A stretch of 64,000 nucleotides of DNA from Mucilaginibacter sp. Lineage in GTDB: Bacteria > Bacteroidota > Bacteroidia > Sphingobacteriales > Sphingobacteriaceae. The notes below the pieces were generated by a model. It was not told the DNA's origin and searched no databases. It saw nothing but the letters and a program-made list of their open reading frames with translations. Below are positions 8,414 through 17,590 of the stretch, piece after piece; positions within the stretch are counted from its first letter, which is position 1, and each line of letters begins with the position of its first letter. Both the position numbers and the translations under genes were made by a program. The stretch spans positions 1-64,000 of the forward strand of contig JAUCSE010000102.1 in the NCBI GenBank assembly GCA_030445275.1, given 5' to 3'.

Positions 8414-9724
8414 TCAGTTTCTGCTAATTGCAAGCGGATATGTTTTATTGATCTTTTTCAGTACCACATAAACCGAATCTTTATTTCCGTTGGTTCCTCT
8501 TAAAATAAATCCACCTGAAAAGGGCCTTGAATAATTTAAGCTCAGTTTGACAGCTGTATCAGCGCGATTTTTTAACACCAAAATTTGCTTTGTTGTATCA
8601 GCTTCATATCCATAAAAAAACCGGCCGACATTACCGTAGTATTCCGTTGTACGGATCTTGTTTTGGGTGTTCAATGCAAAAGGTTTGGCTACTTTTATGC
8701 TGATGGTATTAAACTTTTCAAATATTACATTTTGCCATCGCACGGTATCATCAGGCGAGTATGGGATCACACGCCCGTTTAACCGGAATTCTTCCACATT
8801 ATAATAACCTGTAAAGCTTTTTATGCCATTCTCCAGCGGCAACTTGAAAGTTTTCCCGGCGGCATACAGTTTACCGTATTCGTATCCTCTATATACCAGG
8901 AACAGAAAAATAAATGCCACTTTTAATAGTAAACTACCAGTGCGTTTCCAACCGACAGTAAAAACAAATGGTCTTACATAGGTTAAAGCTACATTTTTCT
9001 GTTGTACAAGTATGTGCCAAAATCTGGGCAGATCCCTTATTAATAACGCGACCGACAACACCAGTAAATGCATACTGGCAAGCTCCACACCTGCATTGTA
9101 ACCAATATTTACAAACCATATAGGCAATAAAATAGCGATCATCATAAGTGCGCCCAATGTGGTGGTACGCCTAAACAATAGTAAAACAGTTGCTGTTAAT
9201 TCAAATATGCCGGCAAAAACTTCAAAAAAGGGTGACACTCCAGTAGTGAGCCAGTATAATTTGCCCGGTGTAAAATCGCCTAGATTGGTATTTAATTGAC
9301 TTATGGTTGGAAAAGGCATCTGCACCGGAAAAAACTTAGCAATGGCAAACCACGACATTCTTAGCACTATCTGGTACCTCACTACAGTAAAAAAACAATT
9401 GTAAATATGATCGAAATTCGCTCGCCGCTTATCCAGCAGCTCCCATATTATACCTGCTAAAAAAGTGATACCAAGCGTAATGAACCAGCCCCAATAATTA
9501 TGCCCCTCCTGACCTTCAAAAAACCAGGGGGTATTTTGACTGACCACATCAAGCCAACGCCAGGGATAGTCGGTAACAGAAAAGCCGGCATTAAAATCCT
9601 GCTTATAAAAATCCGGGTTAAATGGTATAAAAGTAATAACAGCAAATATCAGGAATGATCTTACCGCTATTCGTTCATAAATTTTCCAACCTGTAATTTG
9701 ATTGGCGTTTAGCGCTACTCCCAT
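8414..9724 (-). CDS. DoxX/HTTM-like polytopic membrane protein with C-terminal periplasmic-type domain
   Basis: The 436-residue protein has about eight hydrophobic segments in its first 290 residues, then a soluble beta-rich C-terminal 140 residues. The membrane part (IFAVITFIPFNPDF, 'YWLTTGVSPFFEVFAGIFEL', 'LLRRTTTLGALMM'-like region) resembles DoxX/HTTM-type proteins of Bacteroidota. Those are thiosulfate:quinone or redox-associated membrane proteins in some cases, uncharacterised in most. Its ATG follows the superoxide dismutase stop by one base (TAA-T-ATG), so translation is probably coupled. That suggests a partner role with the exported dismutase, which is inference. Confidence 0.7.
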   Translation of the reverse strand: MGVALNANQITGWKIYERIAVRSFLIFAVITFIPFNPDFYKQDFNAGFSVTDYPWRWLDVVSQNTPWFFEGQEGHNYWGWFITLGITFLAGIIWELLDKRRANFDHIYNCFFTVVRYQIVLRMSWFAIAKFFPVQMPFPTISQLNTNLGDFTPGKLYWLTTGVSPFFEVFAGIFELTATVLLLFRRTTTLGALMMIAILLPIWFVNIGYNAGVELASMHLLVLSVALLIRDLPRFWHILVQQKNVALTYVRPFVFTVGWKRTGSLLLKVAFIFLFLVYRGYEYGKLYAAGKTFKLPLENGIKSFTGYYNVEEFRLNGRVIPYSPDDTVRWQNVIFEKFNTISIKVAKPFALNTQNKIRTTEYYGNVGRFFYGYEADTTKQILVLKNRADTAVKLSLNYSRPFSGGFILRGTNGNKDSVYVVLKKINKTYPLAISRN

Positions 9725-9725
9725 A

Positions 9726-10460
9726 TTACCCTAATCGTTTATTTACCTCATCCCAGTTCACTACATTCCACCAGTTGGCAATATATTCGTTGCGTTTGTT
9801 CTGGTATTTTAAGTAATAGGCGTGCTCCCAAACATCCAAAGCCAAAAGCGGGGTGCCTTTTATTTGCGCATTGTCAAACAACGGATTATCCTGATTAGCT
9901 GTCGATGTAACTTTTAAAGTTCCATTATCATTAACCAACCATGCCCAGCCAGAACCGAAGCGGGTTAGCGCTGCCTGGGTAAACAGCTCCTTAAACTTAT
10001 CTACAGTACCAAATGTGGCCACAATAGCATCTTTAGCTTTACCATCAGGACCAGTAGCTGTTCCGGGTTTTAAACTCTGCCAAAAAAAGTTATGATTCCA
10101 GGCGCCACCACCATTATTCCTTGCTTTTGCCGAAAGCTTGGAAGTATTGTCAAAAAACTCTTTCTCTGAAGTAAAACTCAGTTTTTCGGCAACAATGGCT
10201 TCGTTCACATTTTTAATGTAAGCAGTATGATGTTTGGTATAATGTATTTCGTTAGTTAGCGCATCAATATTTGGCTCTAGGGCCCCATAATCAAACCCTA
10301 AAGGGACTTGTGTAAACTTTAATGGATCAGCAACATTGCCCTGATCAACATTAATGATAGATGCTGATGCGGTGTTTAAAATGGCTGAACCACCTATTGC
10401 AACTACTGCAGTTGCTTTTAAAGTGTTTTCTATAAATTTTCTGCGGCTATTTGTTTTCAT
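9726..10460 (-). CDS. Fe/Mn superoxide dismutase, Tat-exported
   Basis: The 244-residue protein converts superoxide to peroxide and oxygen. Metal ligands are in place: H73 (EIHYTKHH), H123 (WNHNFFW), D209 and H213 (LDVWEHAYY). A 33-residue extension begins MKTNSRRKFIENTL, a twin-arginine motif followed by a hydrophobic stretch ending ASA. The enzyme is therefore predicted to be folded with its metal in the cytoplasm and exported by Tat. Metal preference (Fe, Mn or cambialistic) cannot be decided from the motifs. It is followed at 1 nt by the DoxX-like gene and sits within an exported redox cluster. Confidence 0.92.
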   Translation of the reverse strand: MKTNSRRKFIENTLKATAVVAIGGSAILNTASASIINVDQGNVADPLKFTQVPLGFDYGALEPNIDALTNEIHYTKHHTAYIKNVNEAIVAEKLSFTSEKEFFDNTSKLSAKARNNGGGAWNHNFFWQSLKPGTATGPDGKAKDAIVATFGTVDKFKELFTQAALTRFGSGWAWLVNDNGTLKVTSTANQDNPLFDNAQIKGTPLLALDVWEHAYYLKYQNKRNEYIANWWNVVNWDEVNKRLG

Positions 10461-10539
10461 GATATCTATATTTTATTGGTTTTTAATTAGTTACATCAAA
10501 TATAATCATATTACTATTTGCAGTTTAAAAATTAAAGCA

Positions 10540-10558
10540 GCCCGGAACTGAACCGGGC
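10540..10558 (-). terminator. Possible weak terminator before the dismutase gene
   Basis: GCCCGG and CCGGGC flank a 7-nt loop between the DUF4397 gene and the superoxide dismutase gene. In the minus-strand RNA it is followed by GCTGCTTTAATTTTT. The U-tract is displaced, so this may be an attenuating hairpin only. Confidence 0.4.
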
Positions 10559-10608
10559 ATACTTTATAAGCACATGCTATTAAATCACTTATATCCTGTG
10601 CTATATTT

Positions 10609-11454
10609 TTAATTATGTGTGAGTATAGTTGCTCCAATATTTGTACTGCCTGGCGTTCCATTAATATAAATGGTATAAATTTTCCCTGCCTGTAGATTGA
10701 TATTGCTAAGCTGGTTGTTCAGGATGCTAACTGCCGAATGATTGGCTGTATTAGTAACCGAAAAATTAACCGTACCGGCATCAACAGCAACAAACGGCCC
10801 TATTGACCAGGTGTTAAACCCGGTTCCTGATAAAATGGAACCTCCAGCACGGCCATAGGCTGTGTTGGTAAACAATGCGGTTTGCCCACTTATGCCAAAA
10901 TCAACATTAGGGTTTCCGGGGGCCAGGTGTACAAATCTTATTTTTGCTTTACCTGCCGCGGGTGCCGTTAGATCATCATAAAAAAGAATGAGCGAATCGG
11001 CCGTGGCTTTGGTGTTTTTAACCGCAAATACAGTATGGTAATAATTGGCTACAGGGCCGTTAGGGCCACCGCTGCTTGTAAAAGTGGCACTGTTACCAAA
11101 CTCCTGGGATGCTTTGTATGATGTGTTCGTACCTTCGGTAAAGTTGATCTGCACATCGCCAAACTGGGCATCAAGATAGCCTGATTGTCCATTGATGGGC
11201 ACCGCCGTTTTTGTTACCTGGGTGATAAATGTCCAAAACTGGATACCCACATTAACGGGCCGGGCATTTACAAAGCTGATATGTGCAGCCAGCGGTGGCC
11301 TGTCGGCTGCATTGATATCCAGATAGTCTGTTTTTTTGCAGGATGACGTTAGTAAAAGTAATCCTCCGGTTATCAGCAGCAGTCCTTTTGATAAGATCAC
11401 GGAGAGCAATTCTTTTGCAGCTTGTTTATTTTTGATATAATATATGTTGTTCAT
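10609..11454 (-). CDS. DUF4397 domain-containing lipoprotein
   Basis: This 281-residue protein has a signal peptide with lipobox LTSSC (Cys near residue 39) and so is probably anchored in the outer membrane. The mature part contains DUF4397 features: 'ISFVNARPVNVGIQF' near the start and 'IRFVHLAPGNPNVDFGI' in the middle, both beta-sandwich repeats, ending with GKIYTIYING. Role unknown; such lipoproteins commonly accompany TonB-receptor genes. The start lies 18 bp after the stop of the TonB receptor gene, so the two form an operon. Confidence 0.85.
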   Translation of the reverse strand: MNNIYYIKNKQAAKELLSVILSKGLLLITGGLLLLTSSCKKTDYLDINAADRPPLAAHISFVNARPVNVGIQFWTFITQVTKTAVPINGQSGYLDAQFGDVQINFTEGTNTSYKASQEFGNSATFTSSGGPNGPVANYYHTVFAVKNTKATADSLILFYDDLTAPAAGKAKIRFVHLAPGNPNVDFGISGQTALFTNTAYGRAGGSILSGTGFNTWSIGPFVAVDAGTVNFSVTNTANHSAVSILNNQLSNINLQAGKIYTIYINGTPGSTNIGATILTHN

Positions 11455-11472
11455 AATATGTATAGTAATTGA

Positions 11473-14235
11473 TTAAAAATGAGCCGATAACCTGACAAAT
11501 GGCTGTATCCCGGCGCTCCCATTCTGGATACCCACAACAGTTGGGTTACGCAGGCCAGATATGGCAGGGTCAGTATAATCACCAAGGCTATTGAATACGT
11601 TGTTCACTCCAACGGTACCCTGTAATTTGGCGGTGAATTTATAACCTACAGAAAAATCGGTTACCCATATTGGTTTAAGGGTTTGATAGAAGTAAACCGG
11701 ATTAAGCGGATCAGCAGCACTTAGCAATGAGGCGGTTGTTACCTTGCCGAAGTAAACGGTTCTGAGCAACACCGTAAACTTATTAATGCTATAAATGCCT
11801 TGCAGGTTTATTTTCTGAGCAGGAATATTGGTGGTTACTCTTGCCCTTTCTGCCGGACTTAAAATGACGTTTTTATAGGCCTCCAAGCCTTTCGGGGTAT
11901 TTACTTTGGTTACCTCGTTTTTAGCAAAGTTGCCACCGAATAAGAATTTGATATCGCCTTTGTTAAGCAATACATTATAGCTACCCGTAAATTCAACTCC
12001 TTTGGTGCGGGTACTAAACTCATTGTAAAAAAAGTTGGCCTGTGCAGCGCCTGTTTGCTGGAACAGGTTTTTCACATCCTGCGGTAAATTAGCATCAGTT
12101 GCCGAAAAATTACCGGTATTACCCACCCGGTTATCAATATTGATGAGGTAAGCATCCACCGTTAACTCCACGTTACTGCTGGGCGCTGAAGTTAGTCCCA
12201 ACGTATAACCCTTTGATTTTTCTGGCGATAGCTTCGGGATACCCAAGGCCCTGGCAGCCGCGCTTTGGTTTGATGCCGTCAGTATGTCCACACCTCTGCC
12301 CTGCTGAAACGTGGTTGATATAGAAGTATAATACGATTGTGCCAGATCGGGTGCCCTGAAACCAGTATTGGCAGATCCCCGCAGGTTTAACCATCGGGCA
12401 AAGCTATAACGTGTTGCCGCTTTCCAGGTAAACACATTGCCGAAATCAGAAAAATATTCAGCCCGGCCTGCTGCCGAAATCAGCCATTCTTTGGTTACAT
12501 TAAGTTCCACATCCGCATATCCAGCGGTTACAGAACGGGTTACATCTACCGCGTTTTCGGGCCTGAAACCCAAGTGTATCTGCGAACCTGCCGATAAACC
12601 ATTTAAGGAGGTAACACCAGCGGCCGACTGATAGGGTATCCCCCCTACTGTAGTATCAATATTAATAATAGTACGCTGATCGGCTTTAGAATAGGATGCC
12701 TCCTCGCCTGCCTTGATCTGGAAGCCTTCAACCCGGTGCTGCGCGCCAAAAGCTATGTTCAGGCCTTTTAATATCTTATCAAAATAGCGGGTAAAATCTA
12801 AAGCAGTGGTGTTTTGGCTGGCATTATAGCTACCTGCATCAAAACTGGTAGGGCTTTTTAGTCCTAAACTGGCATTCAGTGAATTATCAACCCGGTTGCC
12901 GAAAATGTTCTTTCCATAAACGTTTGAAAAATCTACGTTCCAATCACCTACTTTACCTTTAATACCTATCGCGATGGATTCATCAACAATATTATTTTCC
13001 ATGGCAGGCAAAAAACCGTCGGGATAAATAAAGTTGTTATTTCTTGATGTCCATCCCGGCAGACGATAAGTTGCCGTAAACTGCGAATTGCGACTACTGA
13101 TACCGCCAAAAGCATACAGCTCAGCCGATTGTTTCAGCGGAAGCCCCGCGTTAAAGAACAACAAAGCATCCTGCCCTGCATTTGACCCGCTGGCGCGCTG
13201 ATCAAAAAAGTGACGGTCAATGCCACGGCTCTTTAATATGGCATCATCAATTTCTTTGGTATAAACGGCATCGTATCCCCTGGTATTAGCGCCACCGCCA
13301 TATATTGGCCCGTTATACAGTCCGGCATCTGCCTTCCCTGCCGGGAGTGAAACGGCTTGGGTGGCATATTCGACAGTAGTGTTAATATAACCGCCATTAC
13401 CCAGGCCTATACCATAATTAACATTGGTACGTGTTACCACCCCGTCGCCACGTCGTCGCGTGCTACCCGTGCTGGAAACCGAAAGATCATCCGTTTTTTT
13501 CTTTAAAACGATATTAATAACACCAGCTATCGCATCTGATCCGTATTGTGCAGCGGCACCGTCACGCAATATCTCAATGCGATCAATAGAGCCTGTAGGT
13601 ATCGAGTTCAGATCATACCCGGTTGAGCCATTACCCAAACCGCCATAATTTACGTTGGCGCTTTTGTGCCGTCTTTTTCCGTTAATCAAAACCAGTACCT
13701 GATCGGGGCCAAGGCCACGAAGCTGGGCCAAACTCAAAGCCGAGCCCGCATCGCCCGCATTGCTACCATTCACGGAGTGAAAAGATGGTGATATATACTG
13801 CAGTATCTGGCTTACGCTTACCTGAGGTGCCGATTCCAGTAGGGGCTTAAGGTCAATAACATCAACCGGCACCGGCGAATTTAGTTTGGTGCGGTTAGCA
13901 TTACGCGAACCAACTATCTGCACCTCATTCAATGCATTACCGGCGGGTTTTAGGTTGATGTTAAATTGTTTAATACCATCAATCTCCACCTCCTGGCTTT
14001 CAAAGCCAATAAAAGAGAACACCAGGTATTTTCCATTCCTGATCACAATTTCAAAAGAGCCATCGGCTTTAGTAACAGCTCCCTGGTTTAAGCCTTTCAC
14101 CGTAACGGATACCCCCGGCAGCGGGGCCTTGTCATCTGCAGAAGTAACCACTCCGGTTACCGTTCGCTTTTGTGCAAATACATGTTGCCCATAATAAAGG
14201 CTAAAAAATAAAAGCAAGAGTATAATTTTCTTCAT
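11473..14235 (-). CDS. TonB-dependent outer-membrane receptor
   Basis: The 920-residue protein has a signal peptide ending HVFAQ, a carboxypeptidase-regulatory-like domain (about 24-105; VTGVVTSADDKAPLPGVSV), a plug domain (about 120-245; LRGLGPDQVLVLINGKRRH, then IERIEILRDGAAAQYG-like) and a large barrel. The C-terminus ends in an aromatic strand (VRLSAHF). No SusD partner is adjacent; instead a DUF4397 lipoprotein follows. The substrate is unknown, and an iron-complex or other small ligand is more likely than a polysaccharide given the missing SusD. All genes nearby encode exported proteins. Confidence 0.92.
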   Translation of the reverse strand: MKKIILLLLFFSLYYGQHVFAQKRTVTGVVTSADDKAPLPGVSVTVKGLNQGAVTKADGSFEIVIRNGKYLVFSFIGFESQEVEIDGIKQFNINLKPAGNALNEVQIVGSRNANRTKLNSPVPVDVIDLKPLLESAPQVSVSQILQYISPSFHSVNGSNAGDAGSALSLAQLRGLGPDQVLVLINGKRRHKSANVNYGGLGNGSTGYDLNSIPTGSIDRIEILRDGAAAQYGSDAIAGVINIVLKKKTDDLSVSSTGSTRRRGDGVVTRTNVNYGIGLGNGGYINTTVEYATQAVSLPAGKADAGLYNGPIYGGGANTRGYDAVYTKEIDDAILKSRGIDRHFFDQRASGSNAGQDALLFFNAGLPLKQSAELYAFGGISSRNSQFTATYRLPGWTSRNNNFIYPDGFLPAMENNIVDESIAIGIKGKVGDWNVDFSNVYGKNIFGNRVDNSLNASLGLKSPTSFDAGSYNASQNTTALDFTRYFDKILKGLNIAFGAQHRVEGFQIKAGEEASYSKADQRTIINIDTTVGGIPYQSAAGVTSLNGLSAGSQIHLGFRPENAVDVTRSVTAGYADVELNVTKEWLISAAGRAEYFSDFGNVFTWKAATRYSFARWLNLRGSANTGFRAPDLAQSYYTSISTTFQQGRGVDILTASNQSAAARALGIPKLSPEKSKGYTLGLTSAPSSNVELTVDAYLINIDNRVGNTGNFSATDANLPQDVKNLFQQTGAAQANFFYNEFSTRTKGVEFTGSYNVLLNKGDIKFLFGGNFAKNEVTKVNTPKGLEAYKNVILSPAERARVTTNIPAQKINLQGIYSINKFTVLLRTVYFGKVTTASLLSAADPLNPVYFYQTLKPIWVTDFSVGYKFTAKLQGTVGVNNVFNSLGDYTDPAISGLRNPTVVGIQNGSAGIQPFVRLSAHF

Positions 14236-14344
14236 TTCTCGATAGTTTTTTAGACAAAGCGGTGGCCATGCCGGCTAAACATTAGCCTGCCAAACGCACC
14301 CCGTGCCTGATCAATTATTTTAAGTTAATAGGGGATTGAATTTG

Positions 14345-15307
14345 TTATTTGATGGTTGTTTTTTGGCTGAAGCGGTCGTCAGTGAGTGCCTTTAAAAATT
14401 CCACGATGTCATCAATTTCAGTACTACTGAGGTTTAGTGGCTTATCTAAAGACAGATCGCGGTTAATGCCGTCTTTTACTATCGCCGATGGGTTATTGTA
14501 ATATTCAACTACGCTTTTCAGGGTTTTAAACTTGCCATTGTGCATATAAGGGGCGGTAACAGCTACATTGCGCAGGCTTGGTATTTTAAATTCCCCCTCT
14601 TCACTTTTGTTCTTAGTGATAGCTGATCTACCCGGATCGTTTAGATCTTTACCATTATACAGGCCAATACTCTTAAACCGATCGGCAGTAAAATCCTCGC
14701 CCGAATGGCAATTGTTACAATTGGCCTTACCAATAAATAATAACCGCCCCCGAACAGCAGCTTCAGACAAGGCTTTGTCATCACCATTAATATAACGATC
14801 ATAGGGACTATTGGCAGTTTCCAACGTACGCTCAAATGAGGCTATGGCCTTTAACAGATTATCCTGAGTGGGTGCCGATTTAAATATTTTTTGAAATGCA
14901 TCTGCGTAGTATTTATTTTCATTCAATCTTTTTACGGCTTCATTTAACGGCAAACCCATTTCGGTTGCCGAAGTGATAGGTCCCATGGCCTGCTCTTCTA
15001 ACGAAGATGCCCGCCCGTCCCAAAAAAGATGTGGCCGCCCTGATAAGTTGGTAAGTCCGGGAGAATTTCTGGTGGTTAAATTTCCTTTTATCCCTAAGCT
15101 AAATGTCGCAGTATCGGCAAAGGCAAATTCGGGTTTATGACAAGAAGAACAGCTAATGGTTTTATCCAATGATAATATCGGGTCGAAAAATAGCTTCTCG
15201 CCCAACTGCTCTTTATTTTGCACATCATCCTTACCTCCCATAAAACCCGTTAAGCTTAGTATTAAACTAAACACGGCTAAAACCAATAGTGTACTTCTTT
15301 TTTTCAT
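14345..15307 (-). CDS. Di-heme cytochrome c peroxidase (MauG/CcpA family)
   Basis: I choose the ATG at 15307 (320 residues, MKKRSTLLVLAVFSLIL..), because it gives a clean signal peptide; the longer form from 15400 has an implausible leader. Two heme-binding motifs are present: CSSCH (SCSSCHKPEFAF) and CNNCH (NCNNCHSGEDF), with 'PYMHNGKFKTL' as the distal segment usual in bacterial CCPs. The enzyme should reduce hydrogen peroxide in the periplasm using a cytochrome or cupredoxin donor. It fits functionally with the exported superoxide dismutase 4 kb away on the same strand. Confidence 0.92.
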   Translation of the reverse strand: MKKRSTLLVLAVFSLILSLTGFMGGKDDVQNKEQLGEKLFFDPILSLDKTISCSSCHKPEFAFADTATFSLGIKGNLTTRNSPGLTNLSGRPHLFWDGRASSLEEQAMGPITSATEMGLPLNEAVKRLNENKYYADAFQKIFKSAPTQDNLLKAIASFERTLETANSPYDRYINGDDKALSEAAVRGRLLFIGKANCNNCHSGEDFTADRFKSIGLYNGKDLNDPGRSAITKNKSEEGEFKIPSLRNVAVTAPYMHNGKFKTLKSVVEYYNNPSAIVKDGINRDLSLDKPLNLSSTEIDDIVEFLKALTDDRFSQKTTIK

Positions 15308-15504
15308 GACAGCTTGCATTTTTTCATTCCGAGGCCAATACCGGAACTTTCGCCAGGGTGTTGCTAAATACACCCTGGCTCCGGCTCCATAACCACCCAA
15401 TGGAATTTTTAAATGCTTTTTTTATTCAAAATAATGGCCGTCCACCATAAAATGGCGGCTTATATTTATCAGTGTGGATCTTAATTAATTACTAAGCTTG
15501 TTGC

Positions 15505-16164
15505 TTATTGGGCGTTGGCAATAAGGTTTACATTCAGATCAAAATTATCATAGATCACTTTATCACCCAGGTTCTCAAAAAAGTTTTTTGACCTGAATTT
15601 GATATCGTACTTGGTACGATCGATAGTGATTTTAGCGGTTGCATTTAGTTTTTTCCCATCAACGGCCACAGTAGCGGGAAAATTAACCTCGTTAGTGATA
15701 CCCTTTATGGTCAGCTTGCCCTTAATATCATAGTTTTGCCCGCTGGTTTTTGTGGCCGATGTAATTACAAAACTTGCTTTTGGAAATTTATCGGTACTAA
15801 AAAATGTTTCGCTTTTAAGGGTGCTTACCAATTTATCATTTGAAGCCTGGTCAGTAAGATCGGCATCGGTAATGGTATTCAGGTCGATATCAAAAGTTCC
15901 GCTTTTTAAAACGTTGTTTTCGGCTGTAAATAAGCCGTTGCTTATTTTAACCTCGCCATTATGGTCGCCGGTTGCTTTTTTGGCCAACCAATTAAGCTTG
16001 CTGGTTTGATTATCAACCTTAAAGTTTTGTGCTTTGTAGCGTTTGGTAGTTGTCGCGGTGGTTGTTTTAGCTCTTACTAAGGTTTTGTTGGGTGTAAAAG
16101 CTGTTGCTAATGCCGATAATGAAATGATGGCTGTTGAATATACAGCGATTTTTAATTTAGTCAT
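15505..16164 (-). CDS. YceI family exported lipid/isoprenoid-binding protein
   Basis: The 219-residue protein has an N-terminal signal (MTKLKIAVYSTAIISLSALATAF) and a YceI beta-barrel domain from about residue 45. Recognisable strands are 'DNQTSKLNWLAKKATGDHNG', 'SGTFDIDLNTITDADLTD', 'FPKASFVITSATK' and 'RTKYDIKFRSKNFFENLGDK'. YceI proteins bind polyprenoid or amide lipids in the periplasm, and several are acid- or stress-induced. It lies between the peroxidase and the TlpA pair, in the same orientation. Confidence 0.9.
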   Translation of the reverse strand: MTKLKIAVYSTAIISLSALATAFTPNKTLVRAKTTTATTTKRYKAQNFKVDNQTSKLNWLAKKATGDHNGEVKISNGLFTAENNVLKSGTFDIDLNTITDADLTDQASNDKLVSTLKSETFFSTDKFPKASFVITSATKTSGQNYDIKGKLTIKGITNEVNFPATVAVDGKKLNATAKITIDRTKYDIKFRSKNFFENLGDKVIYDNFDLNVNLIANAQ

Positions 16165-16241
16165 GGTGGTAATTATTTGTTAGGTTTAATTTAATGAATG
16201 AAATACCCGGTAAAGCTTTTACCCTTTACCGGGGTTATAGT

Positions 16242-17564
16242 TTATTTGCCTTTTTGTGTATTGTTATTATCTGCTTCTGCCGATGCACTGGCCGGAACCG
16301 GTTCGGCTATGAGTTCATTTAAAAGCTTGTTGAACTTTTGCTCATAATCTGCATAGTATTTTCCGGTAACTGTGCCGGTATAGCCTGTATAAATTTCGCG
16401 CACATCACCTTTCCTGTCAATAATGATAGTAGTTGGGAAAGCCACAAACTTGTTTAGGGCAGGCAACTTTTGCGAAACCAGCTTTTTATCGGCTAAGCCA
16501 CCAAACAAAATATCATACTGGATATTGTACTTTTCCTTTAGTTTACCCAAGGTGTACTGTGCATATTTCAAACTGTCCTTTTGTTCAAATCCCAGGGCAA
16601 TGGCCTCAACACCGCGGTTATGGTTTTTATTGAACCATGGCGAAAGGAACACCGTTTGATCTGTACAATTTGGGCACCATGTACCGATGATCTCGATGAT
16701 CACTACCTTGCCTTTATACTTATCATCGCTAAGAGATACAGGTTTACCGGTAAGATCAGGGAAAGTAAAATCAAGCTTTTTATAGCCTTCTTTCAGATAG
16801 GTAAGTTTGTAGGGATCGGGTAATTCGGCTTTATCATCTTTTACAGCATCAAACTTGGTGTTGTCATATATGCCAGAGCCAATTTCGCCGCTCAGGGTAC
16901 CATCAGCATTGATTTTTCCCTTATAAATTTTAGGGCTAGGGCCCGTAAAACCTGATAACTCAAATTCATCGCCCTGAACAGTTCCTTCCAGTTCCCGACT
17001 GTCGCCGGTTACCTGCATAATTACACCGGTTAGTTTATTGCCAGTTTGTTTTAATACGGCAACCTTGTTAGGTACCTGCTCTTTGGAATAAACTTTAAGC
17101 TCCCATTTACCGGTTAAATTGGCTGTAGGAGCTACATCCTTTCCTGGTTCAACAAAGCGATAGCTTTTGCCGTACTCGGCAGTAAACGGCAATGAATTAC
17201 CTCTGAAACCCGGTACCAGGCTGCGGTATTCGCCGCTCAGAGTTCCATCGTCTTCAATTTTGGCAACCAGGGCTGCATCGTAGGTATTCATTTTAATAAA
17301 TACCGAATCTTTACCTATTTGCTTTACATGGAAGTTGTCCCGGCGACTTCCGTTAAGCAAAGTAAAAACTGCGTGTTCGGCGTCCTTACCCTTTAGCTCA
17401 AAATTAAAAGGCACTTTTGACTCAGCTACAGTGAATACACCGCGCCACACGCCCTCTTTAATAAACTTAGCAGGCGGTGGCGTATCGGCAGCTATTGCTG
17501 CGCCGCCAAAGAGCAGGCCTATTGACAGGCATTTGAACGAGGTGATTAAGTTGAGTGTTTTCAT
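16242..17564 (-). CDS. TlpA-like thiol-disulfide protein, copy 1
   Basis: The 440-residue exported protein has a signal peptide (residues 1-26), a beta-rich N-terminal domain of about 240 residues with no recognised family, and a C-terminal TlpA/AhpC-type thioredoxin domain. The active-site is WCPNC with C297 and C300, and the cis-Pro segment 'FPTTIIIDRKGD' follows. Such proteins reduce or resolve disulfides in the periplasm. The tail after residue 420 is polar and low-complexity. It lies 26 bp downstream of a near-identical paralog (roughly four in five residues the same by eye), so a recent tandem duplication is likely. Confidence 0.9.
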   Translation of the reverse strand: MKTLNLITSFKCLSIGLLFGGAAIAADTPPPAKFIKEGVWRGVFTVAESKVPFNFELKGKDAEHAVFTLLNGSRRDNFHVKQIGKDSVFIKMNTYDAALVAKIEDDGTLSGEYRSLVPGFRGNSLPFTAEYGKSYRFVEPGKDVAPTANLTGKWELKVYSKEQVPNKVAVLKQTGNKLTGVIMQVTGDSRELEGTVQGDEFELSGFTGPSPKIYKGKINADGTLSGEIGSGIYDNTKFDAVKDDKAELPDPYKLTYLKEGYKKLDFTFPDLTGKPVSLSDDKYKGKVVIIEIIGTWCPNCTDQTVFLSPWFNKNHNRGVEAIALGFEQKDSLKYAQYTLGKLKEKYNIQYDILFGGLADKKLVSQKLPALNKFVAFPTTIIIDRKGDVREIYTGYTGTVTGKYYADYEQKFNKLLNELIAEPVPASASAEADNNNTQKGK

Positions 17565-17590
17565 TTGATAAATTATAGATCTGTTAATAG

